Below are positions 17,569 through 25,040 of a stretch of DNA of 60,562 nt, piece by piece. The position numbers were made by a program, and so were the translations under genes. The stretch's first letter is position 1, and every line of letters starts with the position of its first letter. Location of the stretch: assembly GCA_025056175.1 (NCBI GenBank), contig JANWWK010000005.1:1-60562 (forward strand), in the 5' to 3' direction. The notes under the pieces are model-generated. The model did not search any database and had not been told where the DNA came from. It saw only the letters and a program-made list of their open reading frames with translations. Source of the stretch: Anaerolineales bacterium. GTDB taxonomy: Bacteria; Chloroflexota; Anaerolineae; Anaerolineales; Villigracilaceae.

Positions 17569-18312
17569 TTACCACAAGCGCAGAATTTGACCGGGGGAGA
17601 GTTTATCCGGGTCAGACAGGTTGTTGAGCGATTTCAGGCTATCCACCGTTGTGTTGAATTTGCGAGCAATTTTGCTCAGGGTATCGCCTTTTTGGACAGT
17701 GTAGCGATTGACCTCCGCTGGAAGGTTGATGACCTGGCCCACGTAGATTTTGTTGGGGTTTTTGATTTGGGGATTGACTTCTAGCAACGCATCTACTGTG
17801 GTGAAGGTCCAGGAGGCAATTTTGCGGAGCGTATCCCCTTTCTGGACGGTGTAAGTGTGTCCACTGGGCGAAGGAGGCGGCGTTGGGATACTGCCCGCTG
17901 CAGGAACGACCAGACGCTGGCCTTCGTAGATGACATCGGGGTCTTTGATATCCGGGTTGAGTGAAAGCAGATATTCAACAGTGGTCTCGAAGCGTTTTGC
18001 CAGTGCTTTGAGCGTATCGCCGCGCGCAACGATGTAGGTATCAAAACCGTCTTTCCCTTTGACGAGCGCGCCCGGCAGAAGAAGCACCTGACCGGGGTAA
18101 ATTTTATCGCCAGAGCCAATTTCCGGGTTGGCACGGCGCAGGACAGAAACAGTCGTGCCGCACTTCTGGGCAATTTTGGTGAGCGTATCTCCTTTGAGAA
18201 CGGTGTAGGTTGTACCACAAGACGAAGCGGCCTGGGCAGGAGTGGTGTTCAAAATGCTAACGCCCAACAGCACAAACAGGAGAAGCAGTTGAACGAACTT
18301 TTTGATAGACAT
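17569..18312 (-). CDS. Secreted four-LysM cell-wall-binding protein
   Basis: A 247-residue protein with a signal peptide ending at AQAASS, followed by four LysM modules: YTVLKGDTLTKIAQKCG, YIVARGDTLKALAKRFE, YTVQKGDTLRKIASWTF and YTVQKGDTLSKIARKFN, each ending with a YxGQxLxLP-type strand. A Pro/Ser linker separates repeats two and three. LysM modules bind peptidoglycan or chitin oligosaccharides. No catalytic domain is present, so it is probably a structural or wall-targeting protein. The start at 18312 has GGAGG 5 nt upstream and gives a good signal peptide; the longer upstream frame has no support. Confidence 0.93.
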   Translation of the reverse strand: MSIKKFVQLLLLFVLLGVSILNTTPAQAASSCGTTYTVLKGDTLTKIAQKCGTTVSVLRRANPEIGSGDKIYPGQVLLLPGALVKGKDGFDTYIVARGDTLKALAKRFETTVEYLLSLNPDIKDPDVIYEGQRLVVPAAGSIPTPPPSPSGHTYTVQKGDTLRKIASWTFTTVDALLEVNPQIKNPNKIYVGQVINLPAEVNRYTVQKGDTLSKIARKFNTTVDSLKSLNNLSDPDKLSPGQILRLW

Positions 18313-18430
18313 TTTGGCCTCCAGGTAAGGAACAAAACGAATGGATAGGTCTCGCGGCATAGATGACCATCCACTTCTAAATGTTCCGTAAACTGGAGAG
18401 AAATTCGTTACAAACGCATTACAAACTGCT

Positions 18431-19243
18431 TCAGGGCGGCCAGGGGATGGTTTTTGGTTGACTGTAACCGTGCTTCTCGACGGTATAAATCACACCACCA
18501 GACGGAGCCGGACACCCTTTTTCATCCTGGACGGTGTAACTGGTGGTGTACTGGTCGGGGAAAGAGACCGGCCACCACAAATACGCACCATTCTGGCACA
18601 CGAATAACTCCAGATAATAACCCCGGTCTTTGTCTTTGGTCATCACCACCTGGCTCCAGGTAATCGTGACTTTATCACCATCACGGGTAGCATAGACTTC
18701 GTCGGGAGGACCGTAAAGATACACACCCGGAACGGGAAGTTTAACTTCAGTGTACTTGATGAGCGAAATATCGCCCACCACATCTACGACTCCCGGAGCC
18801 ACCCAACAGAAGTAGTTGAGTTTGTCGAACTTGACGTAGAGCCACTTGCTATATCGAAACCGTCCACGCACTGTGCCGGTATCGCCAGGATACAGGTCAG
18901 CAGCGTGCAGATGGGCTTTGGAAGGCCCATAACGACAGTGCGCCTGCATTTTGACCGTCACCTGCGGAAAAGCATAGGTCGGCGTAGCGGTTGGCGCAGG
19001 CGTATCGGTGAGTGTGGGGGTAAGCGTAGGCGGAAGGGGGGTAAAGCTCGCCGTTGGTGAGGGGGAAAGCGTCGCAGTTGGGGTGGGGGTGTCTGTATCA
19101 GGCAGGGAGGTGGGTGAAGGCGGCGGCGCGGTTTCCGTAGGAGACGGGCTCGGAGCAGGGATGGTCTGAGGGGCAGCGGGCAAGTTACAGCCCGCCATCA
19201 AAACGTTCACGGTCAGGAAGAGAAGAAGCAGCCGGGTAGTCAT
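18431..19243 (-). CDS. Thr/Pro-rich lipoprotein with SH3-like domain
   Basis: A 270-residue predicted lipoprotein. A signal sequence with lipobox LMAGC places the acylated Cys at residue 19. Residues ~25-95 are a Pro/Thr/Ser spacer of TPTATLSPSPT type. The globular part starts QVTVKMQAHCRYGPS, which resembles the start of a bacterial SH3 domain (RxGPS), and ends in a WSQV-containing beta-rich region with four cysteines. No enzyme motif is visible. It probably sits on the outer face of the membrane. The ATG at 19243 has a TAAAAT box 6 nt upstream and no Shine-Dalgarno. Confidence 0.8.
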   Translation of the reverse strand: MTTRLLLLFLTVNVLMAGCNLPAAPQTIPAPSPSPTETAPPPSPTSLPDTDTPTPTATLSPSPTASFTPLPPTLTPTLTDTPAPTATPTYAFPQVTVKMQAHCRYGPSKAHLHAADLYPGDTGTVRGRFRYSKWLYVKFDKLNYFCWVAPGVVDVVGDISLIKYTEVKLPVPGVYLYGPPDEVYATRDGDKVTITWSQVVMTKDKDRGYYLELFVCQNGAYLWWPVSFPDQYTTSYTVQDEKGCPAPSGGVIYTVEKHGYSQPKTIPWPP

Positions 19244-19249
19244 AGTTCG

Positions 19250-19255
19250 ATTTTA
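19250..19255 (-). promoter_or_regulatory. -10 box of leaderless-type start (lipoprotein gene)
   Basis: On the minus strand GA-TAAAAT is followed by 6 nt and the ATG at 19243. It is weaker than the other leaderless starts in the window. Confidence 0.35.
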
Positions 19256-19378
19256 TCCGCTTTTGCGGGTTGAACCAATCCCCCATTCGTTGAGAAAGGT
19301 TGACGTTTGCGCGGCTTTCTCGTATGCTTGAAACCGACCCAATGCCCTTCCCACAGACCAACCACAAAGGATGTGTTT

Positions 19379-19933
19379 ATGGAACTCTATGAAGCGATTT
19401 ACATGCGCCAATCCATCGGCAAAGTGCGCCCTGACCCCCTGCCGCGTGCGCTGATTGAAAAACTGTTAGACGCCGGCGCCCAGGCGCCGAATCACTACAA
19501 AGTGCGCCCATGGCGTTTTGTGGTGCTAACCGATTCTGCGCGCGAGCGGCTGGGGGAGGTGATGGCCGAATCATTTCGCGCCCGCTTCCCGCAGGTGAGC
19601 GAAGAAGCGCTGGAAAAAGAGCGCGCCAAACCCCTGCGCGCGCCGGTTATCATCGCGGTTGGGGTTGAAAAGCCCGCCGAGCCAAAGGTAGATGAAATTG
19701 AAAATCTGTGCGCGGCAGCAGCGGCCTGTCAGAACATCTTGCTGGCAGCACAGGCCGAAGGGTTAGGGGCCATCTGGCGCACCGGTGACGCGGCGCGTGA
19801 CCCGAAGGTCAAGGCATTTCTGGGGTTTGCGCCAGACCAGCATTTGATTGGGCTTCTCTACATTGGCTACCCTGCACAGACACCGGTCAAACCGCAGCGG
19901 CCCTCGTTCGAGGACCGCACGGTTTGGATGTAA
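19379..19933 (+). CDS. Nitroreductase family protein (YdjA-like flavoprotein)
   Basis: A 184-residue FMN-dependent oxidoreductase-type protein. It begins MELYEAIYMRQSIGKVRPDPLP, the usual RRSxRxF-type FMN phosphate region (here RQSIGKVRPD), followed by LLDAGAQAPNHYKVRPWRFVVL, AAAAACQNILLAAQAEGLGAIWRTG and IGLLYIGYP. The short length and AP(N/S)HxxxxPW motif fit the YdjA/TM1586-like subgroup. It probably reduces nitro compounds or quinones with NAD(P)H; the substrate is unknown. The start at 19379 has AAAGGA about 8 nt upstream. It converges with the lipoprotein gene on the other strand. Confidence 0.9.
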   Translation: MELYEAIYMRQSIGKVRPDPLPRALIEKLLDAGAQAPNHYKVRPWRFVVLTDSARERLGEVMAESFRARFPQVSEEALEKERAKPLRAPVIIAVGVEKPAEPKVDEIENLCAAAAACQNILLAAQAEGLGAIWRTGDAARDPKVKAFLGFAPDQHLIGLLYIGYPAQTPVKPQRPSFEDRTVWM

Positions 19934-19943
19934 GCCTTTGTGG

Positions 19944-20519
19944 TTACGGACCGGCAATCACAATTCGGTCGTCCCGGATGAAAAACGTCGTTTTATCGAA
20001 GTTGTAGATGCGGAACGTGCCGGAGAACATCTTCTTATCGGCCAGGAAGATGACATATTGATAGGTGCCAAACGGAAGGTCGTGCCGGTGCTGGCGTTCC
20101 TCGAACGTCCATTTGTAATAATACGGCTTTTCGCCCTGTTCGGTCGTTCCCTGAATATTCAGGTGGATGGGCTTGAATTTGGATTCGTTCTGAAACAAGA
20201 CGTAGCCCTTGTTGACGCCGGGCGGTAACCCGGCAGGCGCAAATTCACCGTAAAAGGGGATGACGGTGGCGGTCGGTTCAGGGGTAAAGGTGGCGGTCGG
20301 TTCAGGCGTCAGCGTAAACGTAGCCGTCGGCTCGGGCGTAAAGGTGGCGGTAGCGGTGGGGGTATGGGTGGGTTGCGCTGTCAGCGTTCCGGCCATCATC
20401 GTGCCGGAGAGCGCGGCAATGGTGGCGTTGACATCCACCGTCGGGACAGGCGTCTGCGCACCGCCGCCGCAACCGACCAGCAAAGTCATCAGAACGAGCA
20501 GAAAGAAAGAGCGTTTCAT
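19944..20519 (-). CDS. Lipoprotein with repeated TFTPEPTA linker
   Basis: A 191-residue predicted lipoprotein: signal peptide with lipobox LLVGC, a short helical stretch (VDVNATIAALSGTMMAGTL), then an octapeptide-like repeat TFTPEPTA (about residues 60-90), and a ~100-residue beta-rich C-terminal domain (YGEFAPAGLPPG, then FPFGTYQYVIFL-like strands) of no recognised family. The C-terminal domain may be a small sandwich that binds surface ligands; this is inference. The start at 20519 has GAGGA 9 nt upstream. An alternative ATG at 20528 would place the ribosome site too close. Confidence 0.8.
   Translation of the reverse strand: MKRSFFLLVLMTLLVGCGGGAQTPVPTVDVNATIAALSGTMMAGTLTAQPTHTPTATATFTPEPTATFTLTPEPTATFTPEPTATVIPFYGEFAPAGLPPGVNKGYVLFQNESKFKPIHLNIQGTTEQGEKPYYYKWTFEERQHRHDLPFGTYQYVIFLADKKMFSGTFRIYNFDKTTFFIRDDRIVIAGP
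20264..20360. repeat. In-gene direct repeats encoding TFTPEPTA linker
   Basis: Imperfect tandem units of the form GTGGCGGTCGGTTCAGG (plus strand) with intervening GTAAAG encode the Thr/Pro/Glu linker of the lipoprotein. Several units are nearly identical in DNA, so length variation by recombination is plausible. All variants keep the frame. Confidence 0.7.
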
Positions 20520-20550
20520 TCGGAGCATTCCTCTTCAGAATACAAAATCA

Positions 20551-20590
20551 TTCCCCGCTCTGGCCCGCAAAATGCGGCAGACGCGGGGAA
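20551..20590 (-). other. Nested hairpin between trxA and lipoprotein gene
   Basis: TTCCCCGC (20551-20558) pairs perfectly with GCGGGGAA (20583-20590). Inside is a second stem, CCGC/GCGG, around a T-rich loop. On the minus strand it lies after the trxA stop and after a TTATACT box, so it may be a 5' leader structure of the lipoprotein mRNA or a terminator of trxA. A clear T-run is lacking, which makes the first more likely. Confidence 0.4.
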
Positions 20591-20616
20591 ACCAAGTATA
20601 ACCGAAAAGGCGGCTT

Positions 20617-20961
20617 TCAGTTGGCTGCAGCCACCTCCAGGAATTGGTCGAGCGCCTGGCGCAGCATCCGTTCAGGCAAAGCGCCCACCTGGCGGTGGAT
20701 GACTTTTCCGCCTGCAATAAACAGCATGGTCGGAATGCCCTGCACGCCGTAACGCATCGCCCATTCGGGGTTATCATCGGTGTTGACCTTTGCAACAATA
20801 ACTTTCCCGGCGTATTCTTTGGCAATTTTATCCAGGATGGGAGCAATCATCTTACAAGGACCGCACCAGGGCGCCCAAAAGTCCACAATAACCGGCGTCG
20901 GAGATTGCAACACGGTCTTCTCGAAAGCCGCGTCAGTCACATGAATGGGGGTATCAATCAT
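20617..20961 (-). CDS. trxA: Thioredoxin
   Basis: A 114-residue thioredoxin with the active site WCGPC (W32-C36) in VIVDFWAPWCGPCKMIAP, the DNPEWAMRYGVQGIPTM segment with the cis-proline, and FIAGGKVIHRQVGA. It is a cytoplasmic protein disulfide reductase that takes electrons from thioredoxin reductase (not in this window). The start has AAAGGA 8 nt upstream. It is a single gene, about 100 nt downstream of the OsmC-family gene. Confidence 0.97.
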   Translation of the reverse strand: MIDTPIHVTDAAFEKTVLQSPTPVIVDFWAPWCGPCKMIAPILDKIAKEYAGKVIVAKVNTDDNPEWAMRYGVQGIPTMLFIAGGKVIHRQVGALPERMLRQALDQFLEVAAAN

Positions 20962-21067
20962 CTCGAAAATCCTTTCTGTAAAGATTCATTTGCATCTTTG
21001 CGCCTGGCTCAGCCGTGCCAGAACGCACGCCGTAAGTTGGATGCAAAAAAGCCTGAAAAGTGACGTT

Positions 21068-21520
21068 TCAGGCACTTTCGCCAGGTTTGAGAATGCGAAA
21101 ACGGGAATGAATGGGGCCCGCTTTAGAAAGTGTGCCGCCGACCGAACAGTACTTTTCTTCTGAAAGTTGAACAGCCTGCGCTACATCTTTCTCTTGCAGA
21201 TTCTCGCCCCACAAGAGATACTCGACCTCGAACTCGGTGTAATGATAGGGATATTCCGTCAAACGCTGATTGCCGCGCACGATGACTTTGAACTCAACCG
21301 GTAATTGACGCTTCTTCCGCAAAATTTCTACCACATCTATCATCGTACAACCAGCCAGGCCGGCCAGGAGCATTTCCATCGGCCCAATTCCGGGGTTTCC
21401 CTGGCGGTCTTTGCCCATCAGGACGGTGGCACCTGCCTTGTTACGGGCGACATAGCCCGCTTCGCCGTCCCAAACAGTTTCGATTTCTTTCCACTGGTTT
21501 TTGGGTTTTTCGTCGCTCAT
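21068..21520 (-). CDS. OsmC/YhfA family peroxiredoxin-like protein
   Basis: A 150-residue OsmC-fold protein. The family cysteine pair is in LAGLAGCTMIDVVEILRKK and EKYCSVGGTLSKAG. OsmC/Ohr proteins reduce organic hydroperoxides with these two cysteines; the YhfA subgroup, which this resembles in length and in the GPMEMLLAGLAGC motif, is less well defined. The start at 21520 has GAGGAG 6 nt upstream. Its TATACT box overlaps the divergent ftsY control region. With thioredoxin next on the same strand, a redox role is likely. Confidence 0.9.
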   Translation of the reverse strand: MSDEKPKNQWKEIETVWDGEAGYVARNKAGATVLMGKDRQGNPGIGPMEMLLAGLAGCTMIDVVEILRKKRQLPVEFKVIVRGNQRLTEYPYHYTEFEVEYLLWGENLQEKDVAQAVQLSEEKYCSVGGTLSKAGPIHSRFRILKPGESA

Positions 21521-21541
21521 CTCGGTCTCCTCTGCGGCGGG

Positions 21542-21566
21542 AGTATAACACGATTTCTGATATAAT
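21542..21566. promoter_or_regulatory. Closely spaced divergent promoters of osmC-like gene and ftsY
   Basis: TATAAT (21561-21566, plus; extended form TGA-TATAAT) lies 9 nt before the ftsY ATG, so ftsY is probably leaderless. On the minus strand TATACT (21542-21547) serves the osmC-like gene, leaving a ~15-nt leader with its Shine-Dalgarno. Only 13 nt separate the two -10 boxes, so the two polymerases must compete. Confidence 0.65.
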
Positions 21567-21575
21567 CGCCGCGCT

Positions 21576-22481
21576 ATGGTAGATTTTCTGAACAAATGGC
21601 GTGAGGGCCTGGCCCGCACCAGCAAAGCCGCCTTTGGCCGCCTGGCAGGGATGCTGGGCGCGACCGAAATCACCCCCGAAACATGGGAAGACCTGGAAGC
21701 CTTGTTGATTCAGGCCGATGTGGGGCTGGAGACAACTCAAGCGGTCTTGAAAGCACTCAAGGAAACGGTAAAACGGGAGGGGCTGACGCGCGCTTCCGAT
21801 TTACGGGCTGTTCTCAAGGCCGAATTGCGCTCCCGCCTGACCACCCCACCACCGCTCGTCTTTTCTGACAGGCCGACGGTCATCCTGCTGGTGGGGGTCA
21901 ACGGTTCGGGAAAAACCACCACTGCCGCCAAACTCGGCCAGCGCTTCATGAAAGAAGGCAAAACTGTCTTATTCGGCGCGGCAGATACCTTTCGAGCGGC
22001 AGCAGTAGACCAGTTACAGGTATGGGGAGAACGATTAAAAGCAGAAGTCATTGCCGGCGCGCCCGAATCAGACCCCGGCGCAGTGGCCTATAACGCGGTG
22101 CAGGCCGGCATTGCGCGCGGCGTGGACGTGATACTGATAGATACCGCCGGTCGTCTGCACACCCGCTTCAATTTGATGGAAGAGCTGAAAAAAGTCTATC
22201 GGGTGGTGCAGAAAGCCCTGCCCTCTGCGCCGCACGCCGTCTGGCTGGTGCTGGATGCCACCACCGGACAGAATGCCCTGCAACAGGCACGCGCCTTTAA
22301 GGACGCCGTCCGGGTCAATGGTGTGATTCTGACCAAACTGGATTCTTCGGCGCGCGGCGGCATGGCCTTCGCCATTCAACGCGAACTTGGCCTGCCCATT
22401 TTGTTCGCCGGACTGGGCGAAAAGCCCGAAGACCTGACCCCCTTCGACCCGGATGCCTTCATCAACGGCGTGTTAGAATAA
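21576..22481 (+). CDS. ftsY: Signal recognition particle receptor FtsY
   Basis: A 301-residue SRP-family GTPase. The N domain (residues 1 to ~90) is helical, without the long acidic A domain of the E. coli protein. The G domain has GVNGSGKTTTAAKL (107-120), DTFRAAAVDQL, DTAGRLHTRFNLMEEL, TKLDSSARGGMAF and GLGEKPEDLTPFDPDAFI at the C-terminus. It docks ribosome-SRP complexes at the membrane. The context is not an SRP operon; ffh is not visible here. The start is fixed by the N-domain amphipathic helix and the promoter 9 nt upstream. Confidence 0.97.
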   Translation: MVDFLNKWREGLARTSKAAFGRLAGMLGATEITPETWEDLEALLIQADVGLETTQAVLKALKETVKREGLTRASDLRAVLKAELRSRLTTPPPLVFSDRPTVILLVGVNGSGKTTTAAKLGQRFMKEGKTVLFGAADTFRAAAVDQLQVWGERLKAEVIAGAPESDPGAVAYNAVQAGIARGVDVILIDTAGRLHTRFNLMEELKKVYRVVQKALPSAPHAVWLVLDATTGQNALQQARAFKDAVRVNGVILTKLDSSARGGMAFAIQRELGLPILFAGLGEKPEDLTPFDPDAFINGVLE

Positions 22482-22543
22482 AAACGCCTGACTCTTGCTG
22501 CCAGGTCAGGCCAGAGCGCCGTGTTCAAGCGGCAGGAGTGAAT

Positions 22544-25027
22544 ATGACGCCGAATTTTCGGATGGGCTTCAAACTCTCCGGCACAGACGCGCACATCTAC
22601 CTGGCGTTTCGCTTTCACGGCAACTTTTACCACTCCTACCGCGGCGATACGCCCGATGAACTGGGGTTTGGCAAAGACATCCGCATCCTTCGACACATCC
22701 TGCAAACACTGGATGACCTCAATGCGTGCGGTATTCCGGTTTGCGGCACGTGGGACTTTGAGAATCTCTTTTCCCTGCAAGAAATCATTCCTGCACACAG
22801 CCCAGATCTTCTCGCGGCACTCCAGCGGCGGGCGCAACAGGGCCACGATGAATTTCACCTGATGTCCTACAACAACGGCCTGGTGAGCGCGCACGATGCC
22901 CGCGAGTTCGAGGCTGCCATCCGGCGCGGAATCAGCAATCCGCAGGGGTCAGGCCTGCGTGACCTGTTCGGAGACGCCTTTTATCCGATGGTGCGTCCGC
23001 AGGAAATGATGTTCACACCTGTTCACCTGCAACTGTACCCGGCTTGCGGCATTCACGCCATCAGCCTGTTCTACTCAGCGCTGCCGTTCAATGGCTTCAG
23101 CAATTTTCTCCCCCTGTTGTCTGCCCACCAACGCTACAACCCGCTCACGCTCACCTATCCGGGTCTGGCTCACACCATGACCCTGATGCCCTGCTACAAC
23201 ACCGGCGACCTGGCCGACCATCTCACCTTGCGGCGCTGGGTGAAGCAAATGCGCCGCGCACAACTGCAGATGGAACAGCCACATGACCTGCTGCTCCTAA
23301 TTGACATGGATGCCGATGATGAATTCTGGGCCGGATTCGACATACCGCTCTTGAAAGGCCGTTTTTCCACCATCAGCGGGTTGCGAGGCCTGGTTGAAAA
23401 CGTAGCCGATTTGGAATACGTTCGCTTCACCACACCGGGCCGCTATCTGGAAACACATCCCCCACTTCAAACAGTCATCATCGGACAAGATACCGCCGAT
23501 GGCAGTTTCGACGGCCTTTCCAGCTGGGCCGAAAAATGGTCAAATCACCAGGTTTGGACTCTGCTCGAGCGCGCCCGCCTGCGCGAATGGCAAACCTGCC
23601 ATCTGTCCGGAAACAGTCCGCCCGCTTCGATACAACAACTGCTGAACGAATCATTCGAGACCCGGCTGCGATTGCTCTCCACCACTCATTTCGGAATGTC
23701 GGCCCCGATAATGAACCGTGCGCGTGAGCAAACGGCCTTTGCCCTGGCACACCACGCCCTGAAAACAGCGGAACAGGCCTTTGCGCAGAGCGCCCAACCG
23801 CCCTCGCACGCCACATTTTGCCTGTTCGATTATCCGCGCGGCCTCTCCACCGAACACGTCCTCTATGAAACACACCCCTCAAAAGGGCTGATTCGCCTGC
23901 GGCTGGATGATGCTGTTTCCGAACCATTTGCCCTGCGTACCCTGATGGGCATCCCAATCCCCAGCGCAGTATGGAACAGAGAACTGTTCTTCGTGGATAG
24001 ATTTGCCCCCGGTGAAATGCGGATGTATCATATCGAAGCCGGTCGGCCTCCGCATCTGCCAGCCCGCCCCGTGCGCGCGAACCAGGAGAGCCTGGAAAAC
24101 GAATTCCTGTGCCTGACCTTCGATTTGCAGGGACATCCAGTCCATTTCACGCGCAACGGAGAAGAATTCGCCACAGGGCATTTCCTGCGCAGCGGGGTGA
24201 CGTATGCCGGGCAAACGTATCAGGTCACGAGATGGGAGACGGTGGAAAGCAAAGCGCCAGGCATCGTGGGATGGGTTCGACAAACAGGCCGGCTGACGCT
24301 GAAAGGAGGACATCCGGTCGAATACCAGCGCGAGCTTCTTCTGGCAGCCGGGCTGCCCTATTTGTATGTTTCGATGCGGGTAACATACCCTCCAACACCA
24401 CACGCTGGATATAGCAAAGAGAAAGCCCGACGGTTGGGGCGCACATGGGATAGCCGCTGGCAAGAAGTGCGCCCGTGTGAGATTCATCCGGCACTGTTTG
24501 GCGCGTTGCGGGTTTGGAAGCACAATTATTTTGGACACGTCAGCACTTACGCGCTGGATTATGGTCGCTTTTCGAGCAACCGCGTTCTTGACAGCGTCAA
24601 CAACCACGTCACCTGTGGCTGGGTAGCCGTTTCAGATGGCATGCGCGGCCTGCTGACGGCATACACGGTGGATACTCTGGGCGGCATGGCCTTCTGCCCG
24701 ATGCGCACGCGCGCTGACCAGACCGGTTTGCGCGTTGCGATGAACCCTTTCGGCAGTTATTGGGGACGTCAATATCGCTACGATACCGCCGATACCGGGC
24801 TGGGACGCTTCCTGGCCATTGCGCTTTCGGCTGCGGACCACATCAACCCCTATGCGCCCTCCTACAACGGGCAGAGGCAGCAATTTCAGCTTTTGCTCGC
24901 ACCTTACAGCGGCGATGCTCCACCAGTCGAAGTTCAGAAGGATGCGCTGGCGTTTGCCTACCCATATGGTCACCTGGAGCAAGCCGGTCACACATCCACC
25001 ACAAACACCAGCACGGCAATTATCTAA
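22544..25027 (+). CDS. Putative glycoside hydrolase (GH38/GH57-like barrel with beta-sandwich)
   Basis: An 827-residue cytoplasmic protein without a signal peptide. The first ~330 residues look like a GH38/GH57-type catalytic barrel: IYLAFRFHGNFYHSYRG, CGTWDFENLF, GHDEFHLMSYNNG, and LLLIDMDADDEFW with acidic residues after a strand. The rest is beta-rich, like the sandwich domains of alpha-mannosidase-type enzymes. I cannot name the family firmly or point to the nucleophile with certainty. The gene ends 13 nt before a sugar-permease gene, so it probably cleaves an imported oligosaccharide or glycoside. AGGAG 5 nt before the ATG at 22544 favours that start over the GTG at 22538. Confidence 0.5.
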   Translation: MTPNFRMGFKLSGTDAHIYLAFRFHGNFYHSYRGDTPDELGFGKDIRILRHILQTLDDLNACGIPVCGTWDFENLFSLQEIIPAHSPDLLAALQRRAQQGHDEFHLMSYNNGLVSAHDAREFEAAIRRGISNPQGSGLRDLFGDAFYPMVRPQEMMFTPVHLQLYPACGIHAISLFYSALPFNGFSNFLPLLSAHQRYNPLTLTYPGLAHTMTLMPCYNTGDLADHLTLRRWVKQMRRAQLQMEQPHDLLLLIDMDADDEFWAGFDIPLLKGRFSTISGLRGLVENVADLEYVRFTTPGRYLETHPPLQTVIIGQDTADGSFDGLSSWAEKWSNHQVWTLLERARLREWQTCHLSGNSPPASIQQLLNESFETRLRLLSTTHFGMSAPIMNRAREQTAFALAHHALKTAEQAFAQSAQPPSHATFCLFDYPRGLSTEHVLYETHPSKGLIRLRLDDAVSEPFALRTLMGIPIPSAVWNRELFFVDRFAPGEMRMYHIEAGRPPHLPARPVRANQESLENEFLCLTFDLQGHPVHFTRNGEEFATGHFLRSGVTYAGQTYQVTRWETVESKAPGIVGWVRQTGRLTLKGGHPVEYQRELLLAAGLPYLYVSMRVTYPPTPHAGYSKEKARRLGRTWDSRWQEVRPCEIHPALFGALRVWKHNYFGHVSTYALDYGRFSSNRVLDSVNNHVTCGWVAVSDGMRGLLTAYTVDTLGGMAFCPMRTRADQTGLRVAMNPFGSYWGRQYRYDTADTGLGRFLAIALSAADHINPYAPSYNGQRQQFQLLLAPYSGDAPPVEVQKDALAFAYPYGHLEQAGHTSTTNTSTAII

Positions 25028-25040
25028 AAAAGGAGACCCG

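Noticed and set aside
18376..18392. TTTACG-N5-TTTAGA upstream of the LysM gene, and an opposite-strand TTACA pair near 18406-18425, as a third OmpR-type array
   Set aside because: Only two units each, no TAGAAT at 20 nt and mixed orientation. Too weak to group with the arrays at 17466 and 35911.
22486..22511. Inverted repeat GCCTGAC/GTCAGGC after ftsY as a terminator
   Set aside because: The A/T-run lies on the ftsY side, so it would only work for a minus-strand transcript, and no minus-strand gene ends there.
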